From assembly GCA_950295325.1 (NCBI GenBank), contig OX485806.1:35402001-35466000 (forward strand): 64,000 nt of DNA, written 5' to 3'. The notes beneath the pieces were generated by a model, which searched no databases, was not told the origin of the DNA, and saw only the letters and a program-made list of their open reading frames with translations. This stretch comes from Polytrichum commune (lineage: Eukaryota > Streptophyta > Polytrichopsida > Polytrichales > Polytrichaceae). The position numbers and the translations under genes are program-made. Positions 48,420 to 58,884 of this stretch are shown here, piece by piece (position 1 is the first letter of the stretch; each line of letters begins with the position of its first letter).

Positions 48420-48985
48420 ACAATCAATTGTTGGAGGATTATTCAAATGAAATGTTTTGAGATCAAATGAGAGTAAATAAACAAGCATTTTATTTCTTAT
48501 GTGAGACATTGGATCAAAAAAATTGATACTTCAATAACTGCAAACGTTGACCTTAAGACAAAAGTTGTTGTTACCCTTGCTAGGTTGGCTACTGATAACA
48601 CACTATCTATGATAGGAGATTCATATGGTATACCTTACTACGTCAATTATTGTTCGAGATTGTTGCAAGGCTATCAAAGATCATTTGTTGCCTATAGTCA
48701 TTGAAACAATGACTCTTAAAAAATAAAGACAATATTTATTGAGTTGGAAGTAATAAATTGCATACCTTATATCGTAGGGGCAATAGACGGCTCTCACATA
48801 TTCATTGTGGCCCCAGGCAAGGATGCTCATGAATATTATTGTCGCAAAGGATTTTACTTGATTCCTTTGCGGGGAGTGGTAGATGCATAATGCAAACCTT
48901 GAATTTATGACTTTGGATGGTCAGGAAGTAATCATGACTGGTTAGTCTTCCAAAGAAGTAATTATAGTATAAATATCATGAAAAA
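48420..48985 (+). pseudogene. PIF/Harbinger transposase relic
   Basis: Plus-strand pieces read MRVNKQAFYFLCETLD, then VVVTLARLATDNTL and YIVGAIDGSHIFIVAPG, which holds the first catalytic Asp of the DDE_4 nuclease. YYCRKGFYLIPLRGVVDA and, after a stop and frame change, FGWSGSNHDWLVFQRSN follow, around the second Asp. The order is that of HARBI1-like transposases. The C-terminal part is missing; sequence after 48985 turns into AT-rich DNA and then an LTR. Confidence 0.8.
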
Positions 48986-49048
48986 TTAATATTTATTGTA
49001 CAAATTAATATATAATGTGGCATATTTAACGAGGCCTTAGTTTTTTAG

Positions 49049-49240
49049 TATTGGATAATGAGAGAAGAAAACAAAGAGACCAACGTAGGAAGCAAGAACA
49101 CAATACACAAGGATTGCATACAATGAAGAGAGTGATTAGCTCCTCCCCTTATATATTTATTTATATGTATGAGTTAGGACCAGCGTTGACAACTCATATG
49201 GGACAATGTCGTCGATGCAACCTAACATAATCCTCCAATA
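49049..49240 (-). repeat. Copia LTR (3' LTR of a truncated minus-strand copy)
   Basis: The 192-bp LTR has the family ends TATTGG and CCAATA on the plus strand. It is preceded by TTTAG (likely half of a target duplication) and followed by a polypurine tract on the minus strand (49241-49260). It diverges from the other LTRs by scattered changes, so it belongs to an older copy. Confidence 0.85.
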
Positions 49241-49784
49241 CTTCCACTTTACGAGGTGGCATTGTACTCCAACCCCATTATTTCACTTACCAACTCATGT
49301 CTATCTTTCGCTAAAGCCTTTGTTAGAATATCCGCTACCATATATTGTGTTGGACAATATTCTAGCTCTACAATTTTGTTTTCAACTTTCTCTCTAATAA
49401 AATGATGTTGCACGTCTATATGTTTTGACCTATCATGGTTGGTGGGGTTGTTGGCGAGTGCCATAGAACCTTGGTTGTCACACATGATCGTCGTGGCCTC
49501 CTCTTGAACACAACCTATGTCCTCCATTAGTTGCCTAAGCCAAATGGCCTACCTCGTGCATCAGTTCATGGCCATATACTCTGCCTCCATTGTAGATTGT
49601 GCCACCGTTTGTTGCTGTTTGCTATTCCACGAAACGGCTCCCTCTCCAACAAAAAAAAATGTATCCGGAGGTACACCTACGGTTCTCCACGTCGCCGGCC
49701 CAATCCGCATCCGAATAACCTTTAAGGTTTATGTGTTGGCCTCCGATACGCAACTTCATCTCTAAGGTGCCCTTCAAGTACCGC
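49241..49784 (-). pseudogene. Copia RNase H fragment of the truncated copy
   Basis: The minus strand encodes the end of pol from RYLKG through YSDADWAGD to the family C-terminus (ILTKAL, GLEYNATS). A one-base insertion in a T run near 49655, and stops near 49540-49560, break the frame. The fragment ends at 49784 exactly where the next LTR (49785-49983) begins. Confidence 0.85.
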
Positions 49785-49983
49785 TATTGGAAAATGAGAG
49801 GAAAAAGCAAAGAGATCAGCATGGAAGCAAGAAGTAATAACACAATACACAAGGATTGCATACAATGGAGAGAGAGGATTAGCTCCTCCCCTTATGCCTT
49901 TATTTATATGTGTAGGTTAGGACCAGCCTTGACAACCCATATGGGACAATGTCACCAATGTAACCTAACACTACCTTCCAATA
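49785..49983 (-). repeat. 3' LTR of the outer minus-strand Copia element
   Basis: A 199-bp LTR with family ends, longer than the others by a small internal insertion around 49830-49840. Polypurine tract CTCCCATTTTGCGAGG follows at 49984. It differs at several positions from the presumed 5' partner at 61181-61372. Its outer flank (ACCGC) does not match that partner's outer flank (TCTAT). Confidence 0.85.
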
Positions 49984-52900
49984 CTCCCATTTTGCGAGGT
50001 GGCATTGTACTCCAACCCCATTATTTCACTTAACATCTCATGCCTATCCCTCGCTAAAGCTTTTGTAAGAATATCCGCTACCATATATTGCGTTGGACAA
50101 TATTCTAGCTCTACAACATTGTTTTCAATTTTCTCTCTAATAAAATGATGTTGCACATCTATATGTTTTGACCTATCATGGTTGGTTGGGTTCTTAGCTA
50201 ATGCCATAGAACCTTGGTTGTCGCACATCATGGTTGTCGCCTCCTCTTGTGCACAACCTACATCTTCCATTAGTTGCCTTAGCCAAATGGCCTCCCTCGT
50301 GCATCGGTTCATGCCCATGTACTCCGCCTCCATTGTGGATTGAGCCACCGTTAGTTGTCGTTTGCTATTCCACGTCACGGCCCCGTTTCCAACGAAGAAA
50401 ACGTATCCGGAGGTAGACCTTCGGTTCTCCATATCGCCGACCTAATCCGCATCCGAATAACCTTTAAGGTTTATGTGTTGTCCTCCAATGCGCAACCTCA
50501 TATCAATGGTGCCTTTCAAGTATCGCATAATTCGTTTCACGGCCATCCAATGCATCGGACCCGGTTTCGACATAAACCGACTTACCACGCTTACCGCAAA
50601 TGCGAGGTTCGGTCTTGTGGCCACCATTGCGTACATCAACGACCCCACCGCCCTTTGGTACGGAATGTCCTTCATTTCGTGTGAATGCTCCTCGTGTTCC
50701 TCCTCCGAAAGCTTCGCCAATGAGGTCTTGGTGTCGAGCGGGGTTGAGATGGGCTTGCAATCATTCATGCCGAATCGCTCCAAAATGGATTCGATGTAGC
50801 TTCGTTGATGCATGGTGATGGTGCGCGTCCTCCTATCCTGCTCGAAATGGATTCCGATGAAGAAATGCAACTCGCCGAGGTCACTCATCTCAAACTCCTT
50901 CTCGAGGCTAGATTTCAACTCGTTGATCACGTCCACGTTGCTTGCCAAGATGATGAGGTCATCTACATATATGGTTACAATCACAATGTAGTCGCAAGTT
51001 TGTAGAACATACAATGAGTGGTCCGCATGGCTCCTCGTAAAACCTCTATTCACAAAGAATATGTGAATGCACTCGTACCATGCTCGTCCGGATTGCTTCA
51101 ATCCGTAGAGCGTTTTCTTCAACTTACACACGAGATGCTCGCGGCCCTTTTGGGCAAATCCCTCCGGTTGCTCCATATAGATGACCACGTGCAATTCGCC
51201 GTTCAAGAATGCGGTCTTGACGTCCATTTGATGTATCTCCAACCCCATGGCGGCCCCGATTGCGAGAATGACTCGTATGGTGTTGAATTTGGCCACGGGT
51301 GCAAATGTTTCGCCAAAATCCACATCTTCCACTTGCGAGCACCCCTTGGCCACCAACCTTGCTTTGAAACGCACTACCATACCGTTGGCATCGTTCTTCG
51401 TGCAAAACACCCACTTGCACTTCACGGCCTTCCGGCCCTTCGGCAATGGGGCCAACTCCCACGTGGCGTTGGCTATGAGAGATTCGTACTCCTCTTGCAT
51501 AGCCGACTCCCACTCGCTCGCATCACTCGATTCAAATGCTTCTCTCAAGTTTCTAGGTTCCCCAACTATTGTCATGTTTGCATGCTCATTGTCTTGGGGT
51601 TGCGGAATGTGGTTCTTCCACCATTCCCCAAGAGGTTTACGTGGCCTATCCGGATACCTAGAATTGCCTATGGTCTCATTGCCATCTTGCGGTGGTGGAG
51701 GTGGTTTGGTTGCGGTTTTCTTACCGGCGTTAAATTTCGATGCCTCCGCGCTACGAGTGGATTTCGCGGCTAGTACTTCGGCCTCCGACTCGTCCTCAAT
51801 GTTCGGCTCCTCCTCATCCGGCTCTGAAACGTCGCCGCTCGCCTCCAACTCCTCCACTTCCGATTTGGGGGATATGTCCACCTTCACCGCCGGTGTTTCG
51901 TCAATGTTCCCACTTGGACAATCCTCCAAATGCGTTTTATTTTCGAAAAATACCACGTCCGGACTCTTGATGATTTTCTTCGTCTCCAAGCAAATGAGGC
52001 GATATGCCTTCGTGCCTTCGCAATATCCGAGGAACAAACACTTCACGCCCTTCGCATCCAACTTCGTTCGCCTTTGATCCGGCACCTTCGCGTAAGCCAC
52101 ACATCCGAACACCTGCATGTGCGACACGTGCGGCATCCTTCCGTTCCACGCCTCCTCGGGTGTCATTCCTTCAACCGCCTTGGTTGGACATCGGTTGCGT
52201 ACGTACGCCGCATTGTACACCGCCTCCGCCCAAAATTCGTGGCCGAGGCGTTGGGCATGAATCATGGACCGCGCCATCTCCACGATGGTGCGATTGGCCC
52301 GTTCGGCCACCCCGTTTTGTTGCGGCGTGTAAGGTGAAGAATTTTGGTGTGCGATGCCATGTTTGCTTAAAAAATCATCGAATGCCTTAGAAATGTATTC
52401 CCCACCGTTATCCGTCCTAAGGACCTTCACTACGTGTTCTGATTGCTTCTCCACCAAGGTTTTCCATTCTTTGAACCTTGCCAACACCTCATTCTTGGAC
52501 TTGAGCACGTACACCCAAATCTTGCGTGAGAAATCGTCAATGAAGGTGAGAAAATACCTTGCGCCTCCAATGGACGCCGTTTTCATCGGCCCGCACACGT
52601 CGGAATGCACGAGCTCCAAGATCTTGGTGGCGCGGGTGCCTCCGTCCGTGGGGAATGGTCGCCTCGCTTGTTTGCCCTCCACACATCCTTCGCATACGAA
52701 GGAATGCACGTCGCCTTGCGCCGCTCCCACGTCCATCCCGCTCACCATGCTTTGGAGCATTTTCACGCTATTGGCGTTGAGATGCCCCAACCTCTTGTGC
52801 CAAAGCTCCAAAGGATGCGAGTTGGCCTCGGAATGCGCCAAAAAACTCGTTTCGGCCCCATTCAACACGTTGGTGTCCAATTGGTACAAATTGGACTCCA

Positions 52901-53035
52901 ACGACGCCACGCCCAACATCTCGCCGTTGCTCGCCCTCACCACGCATCCCAACGAGTTGAAATGCACTTTCAAACCCCTCGAAATGAGCTTGCTCACCGA
53001 AAGCAAGTTGGAATGCATTTTCGGCACATGAAGCA
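49971..53035 (-). pseudogene. Outer element pol: integrase, RT, RNase H (one premature stop)
   Basis: The frame enters at the nested insertion with the block before the integrase (HVPKMHSNLLS). It runs through the integrase His/Cys motif and catalytic core (DNGGEY, PQQNGVAERANRT), the RT with YVDD and the RNase H. A single TGG to TAG change at 50444-50442 stops it in the RNase H (after SDAD). Beyond the stop the frame is clean to 49971 inside the LTR. Sequence and order match the intact copy closely. Codon use is GC-rich compared with the flanking AT-rich DNA. Confidence 0.9.
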
Positions 53036-53227
53036 TATTGGAAGGTAGTGTTAGGTTGCATCGGTGACATTGTCCCATATGGGTTGTCACGGCTGGTCCT
53101 AACCTACACATATAAATAAAGGCATAAGGGGAGGAGCTAACCACTCTCTCCATTGTATGCAATCCTTGTGTGTTGTGTTCTACCTTTCTACGCTGATGTC
53201 TTTGCTTTCTCCTCTCATTTCCCAATA
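53036..53227 (+). repeat. 5' LTR of the intact Copia element
   Basis: 192 bp, ends TATTGG...CCAATA instead of TG...CA. A TATA-like box TATAAATAAA lies at 53111-53120, which would place the RNA start near 53140-53150. It is immediately followed by the primer-binding site with no spacer. Confidence 0.95.
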
Positions 53228-53241
53228 GGTTATGGGCCCAC
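53228..53241 (+). other. Half-tRNA primer-binding site (initiator tRNA-Met)
   Basis: GGTTATGGGCCCAC directly after the LTR is complementary over 14 nt to the anticodon arm of plant initiator tRNA-Met (GTGGGCCCATAACC in DNA letters), not to its 3' CCA end. Drosophila copia uses the same kind of internal site, primed by a tRNA half cut in the anticodon loop. The outer element has the same 14 nt at 61167-61180. Confidence 0.85.
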
Positions 53242-53480
53242 TTTGCTTTAGAGCTTAGAGATCAGCTTAGGAGGAGGTAGGAGAGAGTCGGATCTGATCG
53301 GAGGCGATTTGAAGGTGTTTCAAGCTTTTGGTGGAGTTTTGGAGTTTTGGAGCACTTTTGGAGCGCCTTGGAGCATTCTTGGACACTTGGACCAGCGTGG
53401 AGGATACCTTAGGTTGAGGTTCATTGTATCTTGAGTGTTTATGTGAGATCGATTCACATTTTGAGGGTTTGAGGTGATTA

Positions 53481-54530
53481 GAGTTCCAAAAGGCTTTGTT
53501 GTGGCTTTTTGATGGTTATGTAGTTATTAAGCTTAGTTTTGGAGTGGAAAGGTGCTGACTTGAGAGATCCATCCATTCTATGCTTACTTTGAGGTGTTTT
53601 GAGTTCCAAAAGGCTTAGTTGTGGCTTTTTGATGGTTATATAGTTATTAAGCTTAGTTTTGGAGTGGAAAGGTGCTGACTTGAGAGATCCATCCATTCTA
53701 TGCTTACTTTGACGTGTTTTGAGTTCCAAAAGGCTTGGGTGTGGCTTTTTTGATGGTTATGTAGTTATTAAGCTTAGTTTTGGAGTGGAAAGGTGCTGAC
53801 TTAAGAGATCCATCCATTCTATGCTTACTTTGAGGTGTTTTGAGTTCCAAAAGGCTTAGGTGTGGCTTTTTGATGGTTATGTAGTTATTAAGCTTAGTTT
53901 TGGAGTGGAAAGGTGCTGACTTGAGAGATCCATCCATTCTATGCTTACTTTGAGGTGTTTTGAGTTCCAAAAGGCTTAGTTGTGGCTTTTTGATGGTTAT
54001 ATAGTTATTTGGCTTAGTTTTGGAGTGGAAAGGTGCTGACTTGAGAGATCCATCCATTCTATGCTTACTTTGAGGTGTTTTGAGTTCCAAAAGGCTTAGG
54101 TGTGGCTTTTTTGATGGTTATGTAGTTATTAAGCTTAGTTTTGGAGTGGAAAGGTGCTGACTTAAGAGATCCATCCATTCTATGCTTACTTTGAGGTGTT
54201 TTGAGTTCCAAAAGGCTTAGGTGTGGCTTTTTGATGGTTATGTAGTTATTAAGCTTAGTTTTGGAGTGGAAAGGTGCTGACTTGAGAGATCCATCCATTC
54301 TATGCTTACTTTGAGGTGTTTTGAGTTCCAAAAGGCTTAGTTGTGGCTTTTTGATGGTTATATAGTTATTTGGCTTAGTTTTGGAGTGGAAAGGTGCTGA
54401 CTTGAGAGATCCATCCATTCTATGCTTACTTTGAGGTGTTTTGAGTTCCAAAAGGCTTAGTTGTGGCTTTTTGATGGTTATATAGTTATTTGGCTTAGCT
54501 TTGGAGTGGAAAGGTGCTGACTTGAGTGTG
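53481..54530 (+). repeat. 120-bp tandem repeat array in the Copia leader, about 9 units
   Basis: Units begin with GAGTTCCAAAAGGCT at 53481, 53601, 53721, 53842, 53962, 54082, 54203, 54323 and 54443. The period is 120 bp, or 121 where a T run is one longer. Three unit types repeat as a 361-bp block (53721-54081 and 54082-54442), showing recent block duplication. The array lies between primer-binding site and gag, so it would be transcribed but untranslated. Because 120 is a multiple of 3, the opposite strand has open 40-codon repeats; I take these as a by-product. Confidence 0.95.
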
Positions 54531-54640
54531 TGAGAACCTTGAATTAATTCCAAAGTTTAAAATCATTTTCTAAACTTCCTTGAGGGTTTCTAAGCCCTTG
54601 TACTACATTGAGTGAGTGGGAGCTTGCATTCGCTTTGAAA

Positions 54641-57600
54641 ATGGCTTCTAGGGAAAACGATGGACTTATATCGGTTGACAAGTTCGGTGGCGAGAACTTC
54701 AACCTCTATAAGTTTAAATTGGAGATGGCCATGTCCACCAAAGATCTTTGGGAGATCGTGGATGGTTCGGAGTTGCCACCGCCTTCTACGGCGAGCGACG
54801 AAGTCAAGAAGGCGTACGAGCGACGATGCAAGAAAGCCTTCGCCATCATTGCCATGAGCTTGGTGGACAAGGAGTTGGCGCACATCAAAGGATGCAAGGG
54901 ACCCGCGGAAGCGTGGAAGACCTTGTGCAACATCCACGAAACCAAAAGCTTGTCCAACATCTTGTTCATAAGGCGCAAGTTCTTCACCATCAAGATGGAC
55001 GAGGGCGACGACATCCTCACGCACATCAACAAGGTAAAATCTCTTGCGGACCAACTCACGTGCTTGGAGGTGCCTATGAAGGACGAGGACGTGGTCATGA
55101 CCTTGCTCGATAGCCTACCACCCTCGTTCGAGCATTTGATCACCGCATTGGAGACGCGCCCCATTTCGGAGCTCAAGTTGGACTTCATCACCGCACGTCT
55201 CATGCACGAGGTGTCCAAGAGGAAGGAGAAGGAGCCTCAAGGCGACGATGCGGCCATGTTGTCCCGCCAACATCGAGCGTTCGACAACAACGAGAGGCGC
55301 GGCGACGGCCCGAGGTGCTACAATTGTGGTAAGTTGGGCCACATTGCTCGTAATTGTCGAATGAAACGTAAGGCGAACGCAAACATGGCAAGGGCGAGCG
55401 ATGATTTTGCATTTGTAGCGAGAGATGGGGCGTCTAAAATGTCCGCCACTAGATGGATCGTGGATTCGGGGGCCTCGCAACACATGACACCACATAAGCA
55501 ATTTTTCGACACTTACGAACCCGTCACGGGTCGCAAAGTGTTTATGGGTGATAACGGCATGGTAGATGCCGTAGGCAAAGGCTCCATACTAGTGGAAACA
55601 CGCGTGAAAGGCCGTGTGCGGAGCATTAGAATGCACGACGTGCTTCATGTGCCGAAAATGCATTCCAACTTGCTTTCGGTGAGCAAGCTCATTTCGAGGG
55701 GTTTGAAAGTGCATTTCAACTCGTTGGGATGCGTGGTGAGGGCGAGCAACGGCGAGATGTTGGGCGTGGCGTCGTTGGAATCCAATTTGTACCAATTGGA
55801 CACCAACGTGTTGAATGGGGCCGAAACGAGTTCTTTGGCGCATTCCGAGGCCAACTCGCATCCTTTGGAGCTTTGGCACAAGAGGTTGGGGCATCTCAAC
55901 GCCAATAGCGTGAAAATGCTCCAAAGCATGGTGAGCGGGATGGACGTGGGAGCGGCGCAAGGCGACGTGCATTCCTTCGCATGCGAAGGATGTGTGGAGG
56001 GCAAACAAGCGAGGCGACCATTCCCCACGGACGGAGGCACCCGCGCCACCAAGATCTTGGAGCTCGTGCATTCCGACGTGTGCGGGCCGATGAAAACGGC
56101 GTCCATCGGGGGCGCAAGGTATTTTCTCACCTTCATTGACGATTTCTCCCGCAAGATTTGGGTGTACGTGCTCAAGTCCAAGAAGGAGGTGTTGGCAAGG
56201 TTCAAAGAATGGAAAACCTTGGTGGAGAGGCAATCGGAGCACGTAGTGAAGGTTCTTAGGTCGGATAACGGGGGGGAATACATTTCAAAGGCATTTGATG
56301 ATTTCTTGAGCAAACATGGCATTGCACGGCAAACCTCCTCACCTTACACGCCGCAACAAAACGGCGTGGCGGAGCGAGCCAACCGGACCATCGTGGAGAT
56401 GGCACGGTCCATGATTCATGCCCAACGCCTCGGCCACGAATTTTGGGCAGAGGCGGTGTGCAATGCGGCGTACGTACGCAACCGGTGTCCGACCAAGGCG
56501 GTTGAAGGAATGACACCCGAGGAGGCGTGGAGCGGGAGGATGCCGCACGTGTCGCACATGCGGGTGTTCGGATGCGTGGCTTACGCGAAGGTGCCGGATC
56601 AAAGGCGAACGAAGTTGGATGCGAAGGGCATCAAGTGTTTGTTCCTCGGATATTGCGAAGGCACCAAGGCGTATCGGCTCATGTGCTTGGAGACGAAGAA
56701 AATCATCAAGAGTCCGGACGTGGTGTTTTTCGAGGACAAAACGCATTTGGAGGATTGTCCAAGTGGGAGAGTTGATGAAGTACCGACGGTGAAGGTGGAC
56801 ATATCTCCCAAATCGGAAGCGGAGGAGTTGGAGGCGAGCGGCGACGTTTCGGAGCCGGACGAGGAGGAGCCGAACATTGAGGACGAGTGGGAGGCCGAAG
56901 TACCGGCCGCGAAATCCACTCGTAGCGCGGAGGCATCGAAACTTAACGCCGGTAAGAGAACCGCAACCAAACCACCTCCACCACCGCAAGATGGCAATGA
57001 GACCATAGGCAATTCTAGGTATCCGGATAGGCCACGCAAACCTCTTGGGGAATGGTGGAAGAACCACATTCCGCAACCCGAAGACGATGAGCACGCAAAC
57101 ATAGCAATGGTTGGGGAACCTAGAAACTTGAGAGAAGCATTTGAATCGAGTGATGCGAGCGAGTGGGAGTCGGCTATGCAAGAGGAGTACGAATCTCTCA
57201 TAGCCAACGCCACGTGGGAGTTGGTTCCATTGCCGAAGGGCCGCAAGGCCGTGAAATGCAAGTGGGTGTTTCGCACGAAGAAGGATGCCAACGGTACGGT
57301 AGTTCGGTTCAAAGCGAGGTTGGTGGCCAAGGGGTGCTCGCAAGTGGAAGGTGTGGATTTCGGCGAGACTTTCGCACCCGTGGCCAAATTCAACACCATT
57401 AGGGTCATCCTCGCAATGGCGGCGGCCATGGGCTTGGAGATACATCAAATGGACGTCAAGACCGCATTCTTGAACGGCGAATTGCACGTGGTCATCTACA
57501 TGGAGCAACCGGAGGGGTTTGTCCAAAAAGGCCGAGAGCACCTCGTATGCAAGTTGGGGAAATCGCTCTACGGATTGAAGCAATCCGGACGAGCGTGGTA

Positions 57601-58705
57601 CGAGTGCATTCACATATTCTTTGTGAACAAAGGCTTTACGAGGAGCCATGCGGACCACTCGTTGTACGTGTTACAAACTTGCCACTACATTGTGATCGTA
57701 ATCATATATGTAGACGACCTCATCATCTTGGCAAGCAACGTGGACGTGATCAACGAGTTGAAATCTAGCCTCGAGAAGGAGTTCGAGATGAGCGACCTCG
57801 GCGAGTTGCATTTCTTCCTCGGAGTCCATTTCGAGCGGGATAGGAGGACGCGCACCATCACCATGCATCAACGAAGCTACATCGAAACCATTTTGGAGCG
57901 ATTCGGCATGAGTGATTGCAAGCCCATCTCAACCCCGCTCGACACCAAGACCTCATTGGCGAAGCTTTCGGAGGAGGAATACGAGAAGCATTCACACGAA
58001 ATGAAGGACATTCCGTACCAAAGGGCGGTCGGGTCGTTGATGTACGCAATGGTGGCCACGAGACCGGACCTCGCATTCGCGGTAAGCGTGGTAAGTCGGT
58101 TTATGTCGCAACCGGGTCCGATGCATTGGATGGCCGTGAAACGAATCATGCGATACTTGAAAGGCACCATTGATATGAGGTTGCGCATCGGAGGACAACA
58201 CATAAACCTTAAAGGTTATTCGGACGCGGATTGGGCCGGCGATGTGGAAAACCGAAGGTCTACTTCCGGATACGTTTTCTTCGTTGGAGACGGGGCCGTG
58301 ACGTGGAATAGCAAACGACAACTAACGGTGGCTCAATCCACAATGGAGGCGGAGTACATGGCCATGAACCGATGCACGAGGGAGGCCATTTGGCTAAGGC
58401 AACTAATGGAAGATGTAGGTTGTGCACAAGAGGAGGCGACAACCATGATGTGCGACAACCAAGGTTCTATGGCATTAGCTAAGAACCCAACCAACCATGA
58501 TAGGTCGAAACATATAGATGTGCAACATCATTTTATTAGAGAGAAAATTGAAAACAATGTTGTAGAGCTAGAATATTGTCCAACGCAATATATGGTAGCG
58601 GATATTCTTACAAAGGCTTTAGCGAGGGATAGGCATGAGATGTTAAGTGAAATAATGGGGTTGGAGTACAATGCCACCTCGCAAAGTGGGAGTATTGGAA
58701 GGTAG
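54641..58705 (+). CDS. Copia gag-pol polyprotein, intact, 1354 aa
   Basis: A single uninterrupted frame encodes all functions for Copia transposition. Gag (UBN2-type capsid) covers about 1-200, with a CCHC knuckle CYNCGKLGHIARNC at 226-239. The aspartic protease has its active-site DSG at 275-277 (WIVDSGASQHMT). The pre-integrase His/Cys domain starts near 412 (WHKRLGH; CEGC later). The integrase core has catalytic residues D479, D542 (DNGGEY) and E578, with the last spacing of 35. A charged linker follows. The RT holds YVDD at 1023-1026, and the RNase H includes D1195 (YSDADWAGD). The frame ends 13 bp inside the 3' LTR. The first ATG of the frame is 54641; it stays open a little upstream, but only with non-ATG codons. 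GC-rich codon use contrasts with the leader. Confidence 0.97.
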   Translation: MASRENDGLISVDKFGGENFNLYKFKLEMAMSTKDLWEIVDGSELPPPSTASDEVKKAYERRCKKAFAIIAMSLVDKELAHIKGCKGPAEAWKTLCNIHETKSLSNILFIRRKFFTIKMDEGDDILTHINKVKSLADQLTCLEVPMKDEDVVMTLLDSLPPSFEHLITALETRPISELKLDFITARLMHEVSKRKEKEPQGDDAAMLSRQHRAFDNNERRGDGPRCYNCGKLGHIARNCRMKRKANANMARASDDFAFVARDGASKMSATRWIVDSGASQHMTPHKQFFDTYEPVTGRKVFMGDNGMVDAVGKGSILVETRVKGRVRSIRMHDVLHVPKMHSNLLSVSKLISRGLKVHFNSLGCVVRASNGEMLGVASLESNLYQLDTNVLNGAETSSLAHSEANSHPLELWHKRLGHLNANSVKMLQSMVSGMDVGAAQGDVHSFACEGCVEGKQARRPFPTDGGTRATKILELVHSDVCGPMKTASIGGARYFLTFIDDFSRKIWVYVLKSKKEVLARFKEWKTLVERQSEHVVKVLRSDNGGEYISKAFDDFLSKHGIARQTSSPYTPQQNGVAERANRTIVEMARSMIHAQRLGHEFWAEAVCNAAYVRNRCPTKAVEGMTPEEAWSGRMPHVSHMRVFGCVAYAKVPDQRRTKLDAKGIKCLFLGYCEGTKAYRLMCLETKKIIKSPDVVFFEDKTHLEDCPSGRVDEVPTVKVDISPKSEAEELEASGDVSEPDEEEPNIEDEWEAEVPAAKSTRSAEASKLNAGKRTATKPPPPPQDGNETIGNSRYPDRPRKPLGEWWKNHIPQPEDDEHANIAMVGEPRNLREAFESSDASEWESAMQEEYESLIANATWELVPLPKGRKAVKCKWVFRTKKDANGTVVRFKARLVAKGCSQVEGVDFGETFAPVAKFNTIRVILAMAAAMGLEIHQMDVKTAFLNGELHVVIYMEQPEGFVQKGREHLVCKLGKSLYGLKQSGRAWYECIHIFFVNKGFTRSHADHSLYVLQTCHYIVIVIIYVDDLIILASNVDVINELKSSLEKEFEMSDLGELHFFLGVHFERDRRTRTITMHQRSYIETILERFGMSDCKPISTPLDTKTSLAKLSEEEYEKHSHEMKDIPYQRAVGSLMYAMVATRPDLAFAVSVVSRFMSQPGPMHWMAVKRIMRYLKGTIDMRLRIGGQHINLKGYSDADWAGDVENRRSTSGYVFFVGDGAVTWNSKRQLTVAQSTMEAEYMAMNRCTREAIWLRQLMEDVGCAQEEATTMMCDNQGSMALAKNPTNHDRSKHIDVQHHFIREKIENNVVELEYCPTQYMVADILTKALARDRHEMLSEIMGLEYNATSQSGSIGR

Positions 58706-58884
58706 TGTTAGGTTGCATCGGTGACATTGTCCCATATGGGTTGTCACGGCTGGTCCTAACCTACACATATAAATAAAGGCATAAGGGGAGGAGCTAACCA
58801 CTCTCTCCATTGTATGCAATCCTTGTGTGTTGTGTTCTACCTTTCTACGCTGATGTCTTTGCTTTCTCCTCTCATTTCCCAATA
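58693..58884 (+). repeat. 3' LTR of the intact Copia element
   Basis: 192 bp, apparently identical to 53036-53227. It is preceded by the polypurine tract AAAGTGGGAG (58683-58692) and followed by the target duplication AAGCA. The gag-pol stop codon (58703-58705) lies within it. Confidence 0.95.

Larger units (their letters stand above)
53036..58884 (+). mobile_element. Intact young Copia LTR retrotransposon (5849 bp)
   Basis: A complete element with 5' LTR 53036-53227, primer-binding site 53228-53241, repeat-bearing leader, one gag-pol frame, polypurine tract 58683-58692 and 3' LTR 58693-58884. By eye the two 192-bp LTRs are identical. A 5-bp direct duplication AAGCA flanks it (53031-53035 and 58885-58889), and deleting the insert plus one AAGCA restores continuous sequence of the outer copy. 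Identical LTRs and an unbroken frame indicate a very recent insertion, perhaps of a still active family. The single-frame gag-pol, the order integrase before RT, and the short LTRs mark it as Ty1/Copia. Confidence 0.95.

Noticed and set aside
50442-53225. Taking the 927-codon frame that starts in the LTR at 53225 as one gene
   Set aside because: The first about 60 codons come from the nested element's LTR in antisense and join the outer pol frame by chance at the insertion junction.
53478-54553. Minus-strand frames made of 40-residue repeats (starting MDGSLKSAPFHS), resembling a repeat protein
   Set aside because: The unit is 120 bp, so any stop-free frame repeats automatically. The array is untranslated leader of the Copia element, and the opposite strand shows no promoter or independent conservation.
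54608-54640. A gag start at 54608
   Set aside because: That codon is TTG. The first ATG of the frame is at 54641 and the outer copy has the same arrangement, so the ATG was chosen.
56339-57658. A 439-codon open frame antisense to integrase and RT of the intact Copia element
   Set aside because: It mirrors a GC-rich, codon-biased coding sequence on the plus strand and has no recognisable domain. The same shadow appears in the other copies.
53036-58884. A new non-transposon system in the Copia pile-up, such as defence or a captured gene
   Set aside because: All coding sequence is accounted for by gag, protease, integrase, RT and RNase H. No extra frame or captured domain was found between pol and the 3' LTR.
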